Origin: Limnephilus marmoratus
Lineage: Eukaryota; Arthropoda; Insecta; Trichoptera; Limnephilidae
DNA: 64,000 nucleotides
Reading direction: 5' to 3'
Assembly (NCBI GenBank): GCA_917880885.1
Contig: OU862917.1
Coordinates: 53,614,727-53,678,726, forward strand
In this document: positions 1 through 13,800 of the stretch, piece by piece
How positions within the stretch are numbered: position 1 is the stretch's first letter
Layout: each line of letters opens with the position of its first letter
Notes under the pieces: model-generated
Databases searched by the model: none
What the model saw: only the letters and a program-made list of their open reading frames with translations
Told to the model about the DNA's origin: nothing
Program-made: the position numbers and the translations under genes

Positions 1-665
1 CCCTGCTTGCAATATTACGCGTGTCGCATCATAGTACACCACACCATTTACTTTTGGAAAGTATCACTAATTATTTCTGAATACTGCTTTGTTAAAGTAA
101 TAATCGAAGAAGACGGTGATACTAATAAAACTAAACTAAACGAAACATGAAACAGAATAAGATATAAAAATAAAAAGATAACGGTCGCAATTGGGACACA
201 AACCCAGGACCTCTTGTCTTACCGGGATACAGACCTACATTTTTTCTTTCATTTTTGTCAATATCATACATATTTCAAATTCAGAATTAACAATATTATC
301 ATCAACTAATTTTCCCCATATTTTTGGCAGCTATCTTTCTGAATTATTACAAAGTTCTGTAATGAATTTCCCCATATTTTTGGCAGTTATCTTTCTGAAT
401 GATTACAAAGTTCTGTAATGAATTTCGATGGTCCCGAAGAAAAATGTCGGATCTAATAAAAATTGAAAACCGTTTTATTGGCTTATTTTATCTTCCTTTT
501 AATGAGTTATAAGCCCGTATTTTCAGAATTTTCAAGCTATATTTCTTGATCTTAAAAACAGTAAAAATGGAGAAACGTAGGTAAACACATCCGATTTTAT
601 TTATATGGGACTACTGTCTAATAAATGAATATTCAATTTTAATAAGAATAAATTTTTAGTGACTT
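1..665. other. AT-rich stretch, no gene recognised
   Basis: No credible coding exon on either strand. The one visible structure is a direct duplication of about 56 bp (one copy starting near 311, the other near 367) built on TTTCCCCATATTTTTGGCAG. Short open frames here carry no recognisable protein. Confidence 0.6.
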
Positions 666-1053
666 TTAACCTCATGTTTGCCGGGGTATTGGGGTTGGTT
701 GTCCACCAATTAGCGTTCGCAAAAAGCGGCATCCATGACACCCAATGACATTTCGTGTCCAGCGATTCCGACAGTGTCCTTGAGAAATTTTGTATGTAGA
801 AAGGTCAAAATCGGAGACAAAGGAATTTTTCCCGCGCATGCGCAAGAACTGCGCACATTCCCGCGCTCCGGTAAATTATTAATATAAATTATTTGGAGTG
901 ACCAGGCGCATTGCGGTTTTCTCTATGGTAAAGGGCGATAATAGAGCAAGCGATTCTGACCGTGTTCTTCATACACTTTCTTTATACATAAGGGTCAAAA
1001 TCGCGTGTAAAATCTCAAACACACCGGTGCACGAACGGCATTCTAGCGGTTAA
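666..1053. mobile_element. Non-autonomous TTAA-flanked element (piggyBac-type MITE), copy 1
   Basis: Bounded by TTAA at 666-669 and 1050-1053, with short imperfect inverted ends (TTAACC...TTTGCC on the left; the right end reads TTAACCGCTAGAATGCC on the opposite strand). A second, about 90% similar copy lies at 21531-21921 and is likewise flanked by TTAA. A TTAA target site is the piggyBac signature; there is no transposase inside. The interior holds a CGCGCATGCGC palindrome near 833. Superfamily assignment is inferred from target site and ends only. Confidence 0.7.
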
Positions 1054-1354
1054 AGGTTTCATTGTCCCAGTTGCGCCTGTTACCTTTTTATTTTGTTTGA
1101 GTCTTGTTTTGTTTCATTCAGATTTATTAGTATTATCTTCTTCAATGATTGTATTATGTACATTGATCAATATAACCTTCAAAAGTTATTCCAATAAAAA
1201 TTTTGAAATATGCACTTAGATCATTTCCTTTTTTAAACTTACCTTCACTTTCCTATGGCCATCTTGGTGTTGCCATTTAAAACCTTTCAAACGATGATTG
1301 CAACACCATCAATTTTTGTCTATTATTAAATATCAAGACGTAGAGTCCTGATTT
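1054..1354. other. No recognisable feature
   Basis: AT-rich spacer between the TTAA element and the SINE. I see no exon, RNA gene or clear repeat in it. Confidence 0.5.
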
Positions 1355-1765
1355 TTTTTTATATGAATACCTCACAAAAGTCTCAGCTGCTCCCATCTGG
1401 AGCCAGTGAGACTATAACATCCCCAATTGGGGTACGTTGTGAGGCTGAAGGTAGTGGGGAGGGGAAGGAGGCGGGGAAGAGGAAGGTGGGGAAGTACCTG
1501 TCAATTTAGATCTGCTCACCAAACACGGCTAAAGCCATTTCAAGCAATGTTTCAATTCTGAATGGTGGTTTTACACCAGGGTGATACTGAGAGTATCTTC
1601 CACTCTGGAACATGCCACAAATATACTATAAATTATTTTTTTAATTATTTATGAAATGACACAAATTAATCAAATAAAATTTATTTGCACACGCCGGGAG
1701 TCGGTCCCGCGACCTGCGGATTGCGAGTCAAAAGCCTTACCGCTAGACGCCGGCCGTCAAATCAG
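1355..1765 (-). mobile_element. tRNA-headed SINE, copy 1
   Basis: The right end on the minus strand reads like a degenerate tRNA (box B-like GGGACCGACTCCC, anticodon-loop-like CTCGCAA). It is followed by a body shared with 45735-46110 (plus) and 48930-49345 (minus), and a T-rich left end (the A-tail on the minus strand) near 1355. The three copies define a SINE of roughly 400 bp. It is not a functional tRNA gene because the cloverleaf arms are eroded. Confidence 0.7.
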
Positions 1766-2559
1766 CCTGATATTGATAACAAGTTATGTTGTAGGGCTAT
1801 TTTATTATTTTTTGCAGTGTGCAGGAGATCGAAGAGTGGATGGCAGTCGGAGCTAATTTCCAAACAGAATAAAACAATGAAAATCCAATATATATGTTTT
1901 AACGAAACAATATATAAGTTAATAATTGTACTACATAATCACATTCTTATGCATAATTAATTAAGCCACTTATACAATTTTTATAAAATATATTTTTATT
2001 ATAATTATTTTAATGGCACATAAAATTATTCAATTATAAAGGCATGGTTTTAATGAAAAATACACAATACAAAAAATGGTAACAAAAATTTGTGATGAGA
2101 AGACATTTGCAAATTATCAACAATTCATTATAAAATAAGTATAACAACTTTTAGAAATAATAGAAAAAAAATAACATAAAATACACAACCCATTTCGACC
2201 ATGGAAATTTGAAATGCTGTAAATGATAAAATATTAATTGTTCAGGAGAATGAAAAGAAAGTTTTTTTATTTTTTCAAAAATTATTTTATTTTCATCTCC
2301 TTTTTTTGTAGATCTACGATTATGAAAATTTATTATAAAATTATATTGAATAGATCTTTCAGAATACTTAAATTTTTTTTATAAATTTCATAATTTATTA
2401 AAAATATTTTAGAAAAAAAATCCTCTTAAAAAATGCACAAACGTCGTGTTTATTTTCCTACAAATATTTTGACGACGCATTTGCGATTTTAATTTCGAAA
2501 GAGAAAATAAAATGGAGAAAAATGACATATTTAACTCATTTTTGAATTTATTATCCTTT
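1766..2559. other. Very AT-rich region, no gene
   Basis: Homopolymer-rich A/T sequence with stops in all frames. Nothing recognisable apart from its use as the flank of the MITE that follows. Confidence 0.6.
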
Positions 2560-2729
2560 GGGGTCGTCCATTAATCACGTGATGTTTTTTTAGCAACTTT
2601 TTAAAACCCCCCCACCCCTGGTGATATGTGGTGAGGTTTTAGATTACCCCCCCCCCCTCGTGATATTACGTGATTTTTTCCGAACCCCCCCCCACCCTTT
2701 CGAGCCTCACGTGATTAATGGACGACCCC
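2560..2729. mobile_element. 170-bp hairpin MITE, GGGGTCG ends, 3-bp TSD
   Basis: Begins GGGGTCGTCCATTAATCACG and ends with its inverted complement. It is flanked by a 3-bp duplication TTT (2557-2559, 2730-2732). The interior is dominated by C-runs. The 3-bp target duplication and GGG-starting ends suggest a Harbinger-like origin (inference). Confidence 0.75.
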
Positions 2730-2916
2730 TTTACAGCATTTTAAATTTCTGCAATCAATATATAATCTAAAAGTAACTGTAATATTGTTATCGGTTATAA
2801 ATAAATATATCGCTAATATTCTATTGCAAGATTCGTTTATGAGAAAGAGTGAGGGATTACAGTGGAGCTATCAGGAGAAGGAAGGACCAAAATTGACAGA
2901 ATTTTCAATTAATTCT

Positions 2917-3283
2917 TTCTGATGGAAAATTTGGCATAAAAATGGAATATGATATCGTGCCGTATTGCTAACGGTTCCATGCCAACTCAGAAACACCTAA
3001 GAAAGGTCATTAAAAGCTATGAAAAAATTATTATTTTGCAGTTTCTGATGGAAAATTTGGCATAAAAATGGAATATGATATCGTGCCGTATTGCTAACGG
3101 TTCCATGCCAACTCAGAAACACCTAAGAAAGGTCATTAAAAGCTATGAAAAAATTATTATTTTTCAGTTTCTGATGGAAAATTTGGCATAAAAATGGAAT
3201 ATGATATCGTGCCGTATTGCTAACGGTTCCATGCCAACTCAGAAACACCTAAGAAAGGTCATTAAAAGCTATGAAAAAATTAT
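2917..3283. repeat. 126-bp tandem repeat, three copies
   Basis: The unit starting TTCTGATGGAAAATTTGG begins at 2917, 3043 and 3169, an exact spacing of 126 bp. The copies differ by only one or a few bases, so the triplication is recent. Just downstream (3345-3395) a partial inverted match to the unit's end (AATGACCTTTCTGAGGTG) suggests the array sits inside an inverted-repeat element. Confidence 0.9.
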
Positions 3284-3531
3284 TTTAAAATAGCCGGAAA
3301 CCCTAACCTAACTTAACCTATTTAACCAATTTTTTTATCATCACTCTTAATGACCTTTCTGAGGTGGTTCTGAGTTGGTTTCATTCTGAGTTGTCCGGTC
3401 ACCTTGCTAACATATTAAAACACATTATACATATGACTCATTCAACCACTTTCCAGAAGAGGCAAAAAGTGCTTTAGTAATCTTTTGCTGCGTATACATG
3501 CACCATGCACAAACACTATGCTATGCCGCTT

Positions 3532-4310
3532 GGGGGTCATTCAAGTATTACATAAACACTACGGGGGGGGGGGGGGGGGGTCTTTGCTTTGCTTATTTTT
3601 GATGAGATGAGGGGTGGGGGAGTCTGGATGGTGATTACGTCAGCAGTATCAATATATTTTTTTAACTTTTTCGGATTTTCTACAAAATTTAGTCGATTTT
3701 AGTTTGAACACATATGGCAACCCTACTTGTTTATGCTCGAAAACGAAACGCATTTCCAGGGATTCCCGAAAATAATGGATACGTTTACTCCTTAGACCCG
3801 AGTATGAGAATTACCACGCGCTATTCACATGTCTAAATTTCTGCCGTCAATCTATTGTTTCGTTTCGGTACGATTGACGATTCGACGTGTTTTAAGTTAA
3901 TGTTTGTTTTACCATTGATCCAATTTGCCAAATTTGAATGGTTTAAAATGTCGTTTCAAATGGACAAATCTGAGTTATATCAAAAATTATTCGAAAGTTA
4001 GAAACTGTGCGTTAAAGTCCTCTATTCCAAACCTATTCCTTATTTCTAGAGTAATAACTGCTGCTCATGAATCAATAAAGAAACCAGAACACATTGAATG
4101 CATGTACTAATGTGAAACATTGTGAAAATGGTACTATTACAATTAATTAGATAAAATATCTGTAATGTTGTAAATTTTTTGTACACAAATAAAATAAAAA
4201 AATAAATAATTAATGTTTACGTAAGCATAGGAGAGGGGGGTAAGAGCTTTGCTTGCTTAATTAATAATTGATAATTGCAAAAAATCTGCTTACGTAATAT
4301 TTGAACGGCC
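3532..4310. mobile_element. Harbinger-like element with poly-G subterminal tract
   Basis: The left end (GGGGGTCATTCAAGTATTAC) and right end (inverted GGCCGTTCAAATATTACGTA) match the termini of the elements at 35580-37081 and 38782-41122. A run of about 20 G lies just inside the left end (about 3560-3580). No intact transposase. The right end lies about 500 bp from the last exon of the repair-nuclease gene. Target duplication not clear. Confidence 0.6.
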
Positions 4311-4802
4311 GCATGCGGTTGCTTCATTTCTTTCCCGTAATTTGTGGTTCAGTTCACGGAAATACCTTTGTATTTATACGCAGCATTATAAGAGTTAATT
4401 AGAGTCAAGAAACGTGCATGGTTTCACTGATCTGGGTCCAGTGGACATACATATTCTTTGAATCGTTGAACTTTTCATAAGTGGTGTTACATATTTTGTT
4501 CGATTAGTATGAATATAATGTGGCTTGTATTTTTATAATTTAATTGTTTGTAAAGTGAGGTTTTTTGACTAACCAGGTCATGACACTGGTACACCCAGCA
4601 GTAAAGACATAAAGATTATAATTAAAATACACATGTTTTTCAATAATAGCAGTGGATTATTCTACCAATCTTCACAAAAAAAATACATAACAAATAATAC
4701 AATAATTATTACAATATAATCACAGAGAGATTCAAATGCCAGATCTGGTTTGCTCCTGGAGGCATAAATTTTTATTAATAATAAATTACGGATTTTTTAA
4801 AT

Positions 4803-7800
4803 CTATTTTATTTCAACATTAAAATAATCCGAAACCTTTTTCTGTGAATCAGGATCCCCGTCTCCCACCCAGCAGGAGAAATATTTCTAAAAAAGGGAAA
4901 GAAATCTTACAAATAGACAAAAAAAAAAAAACAACACTTTTGACACTTCATAAAACAACATATTTTGCAGTCCATTCTTTCCCCCCAACAATATGTAACA
5001 AAGAATTAATTTAATGAAATAAAACAATTGCTTTGCTTATAACAAAGATTTATTTAATTTTTTAAATACTGACCAGTTCGCATAACACAAGCAATGTAAG
5101 AATATAAAATTAATCTGATTTTTTTTACATTAGCTCCTCACAGGAGGCCCTGAGGAAAATAATTCCCTTCAGGATCTAGGTCATCTTAGGAGATGCTGTG
5201 TGAAGGGTGTTTTTAAGGAAAGTAAGGAGAGGAAGTTCTGGGAAGGAAATAGGTATGAGGGGTGGGTAGGAATCTGGGGTTCGGTGTTTCCAGGTATAAC
5301 GGACGTATGAATCCATCCCTTCAACCATAGTGCATGACGATGGGTCGAGAGATTCCGGCTGGAGAGGATAAAAGACCTCCCTCAACCAGTCTCTCTCGAT
5401 CCTGCCCACCACGCGGCAGGCAGGCAGACTGGACACCTGGACCTGGACAAACCTCACCCATGAACCCGGGCACCCCTGCTAAGTCATCAAACGTAGCGAA
5501 CCTAAGTGACCTAAGGCAGAGGTTTTGGTTATCCAATAAGCGGTACCCATACCCGCCTTCCAAATTGAAAAGAAGATGTTGATTGAAAGTTTATCGAAAT
5601 TAAACTGATCGATCGGTTTAATTTATACCATGATGTTTAAAAATTAAATAAATAAATCTTGGTTATAAACAGAGCAATTGTTTTATTTCATTAAACCACA
5701 AAGTGACTGCTTTAAAAAAAATTAAGAATTTATTTATTATTGACACTAATTTTTTGTTTACTTTCGCATTTCAAAAATGGAACAATAAAAGCAAACATTG
5801 AAACGTAATTATTTAATTTCAATAAAATATTCAAATGCTAATAAAATAATTATTATTCAAATTACCTGAAATGCATCGCAGCCCCCGCTTCCAGGAACTG
5901 TTGGAATGATTAATTTAGGTTTTAGGAATTTTATAAACCTCTGTAGTTCTGAAAAACTCGAGTGCTCGCTGTACGGAATACCTATGATGAAGAAAAAAAC
6001 ACTTTAAAATAACTATCATGCCATTTCTCTCTTTACCTCATTCACATTCGTACATCGTCGACTCTTCAGTTTATTTCTGCTTCACTTGATTGTAACACGT
6101 CACTGAGTTGCGGGTCACACATTTTAATGAGAAGCCTTTCTTCATCCATTCGCTTTATATATTTGTAGAATTATTACCTCTTCAAGATGTGATACTTACT
6201 AAAATCTATACACTTAAACAAGGGTTGTACAAGAATTAAAGACTGTTCTAATTTAAAAAGTCGGGAAAAATTTATATTTACAAGAAAAGACTTGCTGACG
6301 TCTGGGATCAAAATTGCGAGCTTATGAACTTCACCAGGGCGGACTTCCTCTTAGTTGAGAAAGCGAATAACTAAGCGGGAGCAGGCGGCGGGATTGGGTA
6401 ACGGAGCGTCCATCTCAAATGAATGCAAAGATCGCACTGAAGCAGCTACCGAGCCGGATCACCATGCGTTTTTTAAGAGAAAGTCTGAGCTGCATGCTAG
6501 TGCCGCCATATTTTGAGAAATAATGTCCACGTCGCCGTAAATGAGGAAAGGTCTTTAATTCTTGGATGTCCCTCCTATCTACCTTTTAAATTTAGGGCAT
6601 CTGAAGAAAGGGTTTAAAAAAATTAAAAACTCACCATGAATAGTAACATTTCCCTGTTGTGTAACACTCCCTTTAGATGAAACCCACCCAGTCGGTTTAA
6701 ATGCCAAAATTTCTTTAAATTGATTACCCATATTCTTCAAATAGTCATTAAGGAACTGAAAAAAAACATAGATATTGAACAAGGGTAATAAAAATAATAA
6801 CATTTATTTGCTACACTATTTATATTTAAAAAAAATGGCTTAACTTATAGGAGGCAATGACGTGAATGTAAATAATTGATACTTACACGATAATGCAGCT
6901 GCCCCATTGGTAAAACATGCAACTGGCAACTCTGAGCAGGTTTGTTTGTAAAACTTTGCCCCAAGGCAACTTTCAAAATTCGGTTCTTTTCCGTGGATGC
7001 CCATACATCTATTTTCAGTTCGTTCGCAATTCCCATGAAGAAGTTTTCTTTGCCTAAAAAGAAACAAACATTTGCAATAATTAAATCATTTTATGGAGGT
7101 CTTGAGAGTTGCTGAGTCATATTGCACGTACCTAAATAAACCTACAAATATTCAAAATATCTGTCCTGAGGTTTGGGTCTGAACGTTCGTGTAACGTGGC
7201 GTTAAATGAATCGCATATAAAATATGTACAAATGAACTATTGGTAAATATCGGTTCCAGAAAGATAGAAAGCCAAACAGCCAACACAAATCATGAAAAAT
7301 TCCTTGAATATTAAATCTATGGCTATTTTCCTCTGAAGTAGGGACTTTACAATATGGTACTTACTTAATGAAATTGGAATAGATACCCGTGTAATATTTT
7401 CATTACATGATATTTGAATGTGTTCTATTTATAATGTTGTAAACAAAAACCAAAGATTTGGGTTTGCTTGGAGGGAAAACGAGTATGTATAGTGGAAAAA
7501 GAGGTTAGAAAAATGTTAGAGATTGTTTATCTAATGTGTTGCAGAAAGGATATGTGTATAATAATTGAGCATATTAAATAAACACAGGGAATTATAATTC
7601 GAATCTAAATATATCAAAGCTTGCAAAAACATGAAAAGAATCTATTATTTATGTCTTACTCCGCTTCTCGGTTAAACAGAATATTTTTTATTCAAACAGT
7701 TAGATTTAGCTTTATTATTACGAAAAGCGATTATTTGTTTTAGCTTTATTATTACATAAAGTGATTATTTATGTCAGGGAGATGGAAAAATATGCATTTT

Positions 7801-10800
7801 TACATTTTAATTTTGTTTAAATTAATTCACTTACGCGATGTGCGAACTATACCACACCATATTCATATTTATATTACATATAGAAGGTAATCAATGCTGC
7901 CAATCATAGAAAAATTATTATTGCCATTTAAAACAATAATTTATTCATGTTATAAAGTGAATGCATTATTGAAAAGTTTACATGTATTTATAACAGAAGA
8001 GTATGGAAAGAAAGGTATTAGGATAATTACACATACCCGTTAGACAAACCCTGCTTACCGTACAAACCATTAAAAAACTGGGATGTATATCTTATTTTAA
8101 AAAAAACGCATGCTTGAACCCCGAGCCATTAACAGTAGCACCGAATAGCAAACCAGAAACAGTAGTACGGGAATAATTCGAATTAGGTACTTTTGTTGTT
8201 ATTTTGAATATAATTGATTTTATAAGGTTGGTACTTATTTTATTTTATTATTTCTGGCTTTCACCCTTCAAGGGTGTTCTAGGCCATCATTTAAAATAAC
8301 AGAGAAAGGAAGGGTGAATTATTCCCGTACTACTGTTTCTGATTCGACAAGGAATGTTCTGTATTATCCGTGAATGGACTAATAATACATTTTGAATCTT
8401 ACCAATGGTATATGTTCCGGATACAATAAGTAACTGTGAAAATGGAGTGCCAGATTCTATCATTTTCTGTTGCTTAAGTTTAAGAATAGAAAGTGCTTGA
8501 TTGATGCTTTCACCCTGTGTTGGAAATTTAAAGCGTGGATTACAATATCTGAAACAATACAAAAGAAGATTACAAGATTGTTCAGAGACAAGCAAGGAGT
8601 ACCATACTTGAATAATAATATGTTCCTAACTGTAAGAATACAAGACTTTTTCAACAGTGCCATTATTTTGTAAAATGTCACCTCAAGGGCGCTTAACCAC
8701 TCCGACCCGTAAGCGTGTTTACAAGACAATATAACAATAGCAGTCAAGTACAATAAGCGTGTTTTCACGCAAACGCGTGTGTTCACACAGAAATCGTTAT
8801 AACTCTGTTAATGTTCTAGTAACAACCCTAAAACAAAAAGTAGAAGATCCATATTGAATCAAGCTTCACATTTCAATTCAAAGTTGTCCATAGAAGTACA
8901 TAAAAAAGACTTATTTTGTAGAAACAGTTTTGCTGTTAGACATTGTTAATTTTTTATTAAATATTCTTGTAGGAAATGGTAAAAAAGTGAGGTGACCAAA
9001 TTGTTTATTACATATACATTTAAACAATAGAATAAGTGTTTTTTTTTACATAATCTGTGATTTTAGAACTGTTTTCACATAAAAACATCACTTGAGTCAT
9101 TTTTATAATTTTTTTATGTTGGCATTCTAAATTTTAGTATTTACAAATATTAAGATTTATTTGCAATATAACAATTTGAAAGCTTATTTCATAATCTTTC
9201 AAAAACAGTTTTTAATATTCAGCTACATTCAGAAATGTTTCATTTATAGAGCTTTAATTGCGAAGCGGAAATAACACAAAGTTTTTATAAATCTGACAGT
9301 TTGTTTAATACAAAAAACTTGCATAATCGCAAAATACCTGAGTGGTTAAACTTACGTGGTATCAAGATAAACGGTATGAATTTCCTTGTTCCAAAATACT
9401 GGGTAAGACTCCATCAATGGCGTTGCTCTAAAATCGCCACAGTGCAAAATGTTTCTACCACAAGGCAAACTAAACACCAGCATTACGGATCCAGGGCAGC
9501 TGTAACCAATACAAAATTAAAAGATAGAAAGTGAAGAGAGTAGAAGGGAGTGCAAGTACATATATTATGTTAAAGCGATATTTACTGATTGGCGTCTACA
9601 GTTGTGACTTTAATTCCGCTTATGTCCACAGTCTTGCCAACTTCCAATATGTTAATTATATTTAATTTCACATACAATTTCTGTTGACAGAGATCACCTG
9701 AAATAAATAATATTGATGAATACACAAATCGGATAGGTTATTTCAGGGTTGAGATGATTTAAATCAATACTTTTTTACTGCAACCAAATCACCTGCCTAA
9801 AGTGCCAAGGGACTTCCCCCTGCATCAACTATGGTGTAAAATAATTAGGTCTACACAAAGGAATAAAATGGTAGACTGGTTTTTTTTAATGAAGCACTTT
9901 CGATAAATTAAATTCTTCGTTTTTTATTGTTATGATTTGATATTTATAAATTGACGACAATAACTTTTCCCTCACCCCACGGACAAGGGTTCAATGGTAT
10001 ATAATATTTTTCAGTGCAAGTTTTAGTTATGAAGTAAGGTTTTTTAACCGGCGTAGGCTTTTTATAAGTATATTTCCTTGTCTGTGGAGAGGGGGAAAAG
10101 ACAAAAAATTATTACATTTCAGTGACATGTGTTGGAAAAATGAGGTACCTTGTTAATACTGATATTCACTAATTTAAAATTCATAATTGGTTTGAACCCT
10201 GGGTATAAATTAAAACATATGGCACACACACACGTGCAACCCTATAACTGTCTACACAGTCGTAGCATTGCATGTGTGTTTGATGAATAGTATTATTCGT
10301 TTGTACGCCAAAGTTGAGCCTTTCACTGGAGTATTGGTCGATAAACAAGTCGTACAGAAAAGCGCACCGACTGATTGGTGGTTAGCAATGTATAATATGA
10401 AGAAAATGTGTAACTGAAGAAGAATTGGAAATAAACTGCCAAGTGCAGTTGCTTCTTCTACTGGGTTCAAAAGAATATTTTCGGCATTCAATTTGGTGCA
10501 CAGTAAAATAAGAAATAGATTAGGCAATGAGAAGGCGGGCAAATTAGTCTTCCTTTTGAAAAGGCTAAATTTGAACAAATCACAAAATCAATATATGTAA
10601 ACAAGATACCCAAATGGTTTAATTTCATTGCTAATATTCTTACTAGTCTTTTTAATTTTCTTAGTTGTTGATTTTTTATTAAATAAGCAAATACTAATGC
10701 TATGGTTAACAAAAATAATCCTTCCAAGCACATTTCCTATTGCAGGTGGGTTTGAAGAAATTTCTTTAAAAGACAAACCCCTACCTCTTGTGCTCTTTTT

Positions 10801-13800
10801 GTTATGTTGTGTTAATTTTTTAATGTTATAATGTTCACAAATGTTTGTGTACAGTAAAATGTTAAATAAATAAATAAAAATAATGACATTTTGGAAAGAC
10901 TGGCATATTGATTTTGAAATTTATAAATTAATAATTAAAATGAACAACAACAACGTCGTTTTTTTTAACACAGACTGACTTCCAAGTTATAATTGAAGAA
11001 ATATTAGAAAAATCAAAAATAAATCCGATTTAAATCAAATAAATCCGATGGTTTTGTAAAAATCATGATTTTTATCAACCCTGCCTAGCGATTCCGTATT
11101 TTTTGTGAGATCGTTATTGGATAACGGACGTAATCTCCTGTCAGATTTGTGTTATTTTAATGGCTGTTATTTGCGTCTTCTATGTACATCGTACATTAAA
11201 TGAGTAAATAATCATGCGTACTTGCAGGAATTCATGTTTAAATCGATCTAAACTAAAATATCACACAAATCTGACAGAAGATAACGTCCGTTATCCAATA
11301 ACGATCTCACAAAAAATACGGAATCGCTAGGCTGGGTTATTTATGAATAATGTAATGAAATAAATTGTGACATAAATTTTTTTCGTTCCTATCTGTAATT
11401 ATTTTATTTTTTCATCTTCATGTGTACCTTTAGTACTTAATTTATTATTTTTCTGTATTTTTTAACAAAAAAGTTTTAAAACACATCTTTTTTTTTTACG
11501 TGAGCTCCACACAGGAGGCCCTGAGGAAAATAATTTCCCTGAGGGCCTATGTCATCTTTGGGGATGCTGTGTGGAGGGTTTTTTTTTAGGGAAAGGAAGG
11601 AGATGAGAGTTACAGGAAGGAAAAAAAGGGGTGGGTAGGAATCTGGGGTTCAGTGTGTTCTGGTCATCCACCTCCAAGACCTAGACACACCTCATCCCAT
11701 GAACCCGGGCACCCCTGCTAAATCACCAAACGTAGCGAACCACTCGGGGTGACCTATGGCAGAGGTGTTGGTTATCCAATTAAGGTTCCCGGGGCGGCGG
11801 TACCCATTCCCGCCTCCCAAATTATGTCTGAACATTACAAACATGAGTCAAATTACATCTGAGAAAACTCTAATTATTTTTTTTTTACATGAGCTCCACA
11901 CAGGAGGCCCTGAAGAAAATAATTTCCCTCAGGGCCTATGTCATCTTTGGGGATGCTGTGTGGAGGAATTTTTTAAGGAAGGGAAGGAGAGGAGAGTTCT
12001 GGGAAGGAAAATGGAATCTGGGGAATCTGGGGTTCAGTGTGTCCTGGTCATCCGCCTCTAAGACTTAGACAAACCTCACCCCATGAACCCGGGCACCCCT
12101 GCTAGAGGAAAAAAGACCTCCCTCAACCAGTTTCTCTCGACGACGCAGCTAGTAGGCAGACGCATCGGCCGCCAAGACCTGCACAAACTTCGCCCCATGA
12201 CCCCAGGCACCCCTACTAAGTCACCAAACGTAGCGAACCACTTGGGGTGACCTATGGCAGAGGTGTTGGTTATCCAATAAAGGTTCCTGGGGTGGCGGTA
12301 CCCATTCCCGCCTCGTTTAGGCCTGATGTGATGCCTCGTGTGATTGCGGAATGGACTGTACCTAACAACTAATTTTAATTTAGGGACACCTCAAATGCAT
12401 CACTACATATATTTTTAAAGTTATGTTTAAAGTTATTGATGACTGTGTTATAAAAAATCTGCTTGGCAAGGTTATAAACAAGTTAGTCCAAGACTCTCAA
12501 CAAGAAGCAGATGATAGGTTATTTACCTGTTATTTTGGTGCAGTAAATGGGTTTGTTGAATGACTTGTTGAGTCCCGTGTAGTGATCAGAATGAAAATGT
12601 GTGAGGAAATATACAGACACATCAGGAATCTCACCATAACAAAATGCATCAACTGCAAATGGTGTATCTAAAACAAATTGGATTACATAAAAATCACAGA
12701 ATGTTTCACTAAATAACCATCACGCCGTTTCTCCGCAGGGGTAGGCAGAGAGGATGGACCGCCAAACAACTCTGTCTTGGCACACAGTCTTTGCCTCACT
12801 CACATTCATACATCGTCTCATACATACTCTTCTATTATTCTGACTCTTGACATGGCCCGTCTCAAGTATCTGACATGTCTTCCTCGGGCGTCCCCGACTT
12901 CTTCTACCATTCACATTTGCTTCATATATTCTCCTTACACTCCTTTCTTCATTCATTCGCTCTACATGCCCTAACCATCTGAGAGTCCCTTTCTTAATCT
13001 TATACACTAAGCCTTGCATTCTTTGCGATCTCCACATTTTTCATACATGGTTTTACCATACATACGCCTCAGGGATCTCATTTCCACAGCATTCAGTCTG
13101 CTTTCATCCTTCCTCTTCCAGTTCCATGCCTCACTGCCATACATCAGGGTGGGTACCAGGACTTCATTGTGGACAGCTAGCTTCGCTTCTTTTGACAGTT
13201 TTTTATTAGCCTTCTTACCCTTCTTTCAATATCTCTATCAGCCTTCCCGGCTAAAGTTCGGTTTACGGGCGAGAGTCCTAGATAATTTTTTTTTCTTTTT
13301 TTATACTAATTATGGGCTGGAAAATCCGAATCTGAAAGAATTAGGCGTTGGCAAGCAATATTAACTGAATTACACGACTTTAAAATTTTCTATAAACACA
13401 AAGGAAAACACGTCATTTTGAATGTATTGACATAACAAGTCATAGAAAAACAAGAAAGATGTTACACCACATAAAATTAAGTGTTGCCATTAAGCAATAA
13501 TATCAATAACTAATTTAAGTAATTATTTTTTATAAATTTTACTCACTTTTGTATCACAAACCATGTTACACAAACCTAGCGTAGCCGCTAAACTAGTTGA
13601 AAACTGGGATGTTTTCTTGCCTTGACGCGAGCAGGCGGTATGAAGGGGCACAAACCATGTTACACAAACCTAGCGTTAGGTTAGGTTAGGTTAGGGACGC
13701 GAGCAGGCGGTATAAAGGGGCACAAACCATGTTACACAAACCTAGCGTTAGGTTAGGTTAGGTTAGGGACGCGAGCAGGCGGTATAAAGGGGCACAAACC

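Noticed and set aside
4316..4373. YFRELNHK-like stretch on minus as the last exon of the repair nuclease
   Set aside because: The only available acceptor gives the wrong phase. The exon 4886-4803 has a proper pyrimidine tract, correct phase, KYF in the expected place and a stop.
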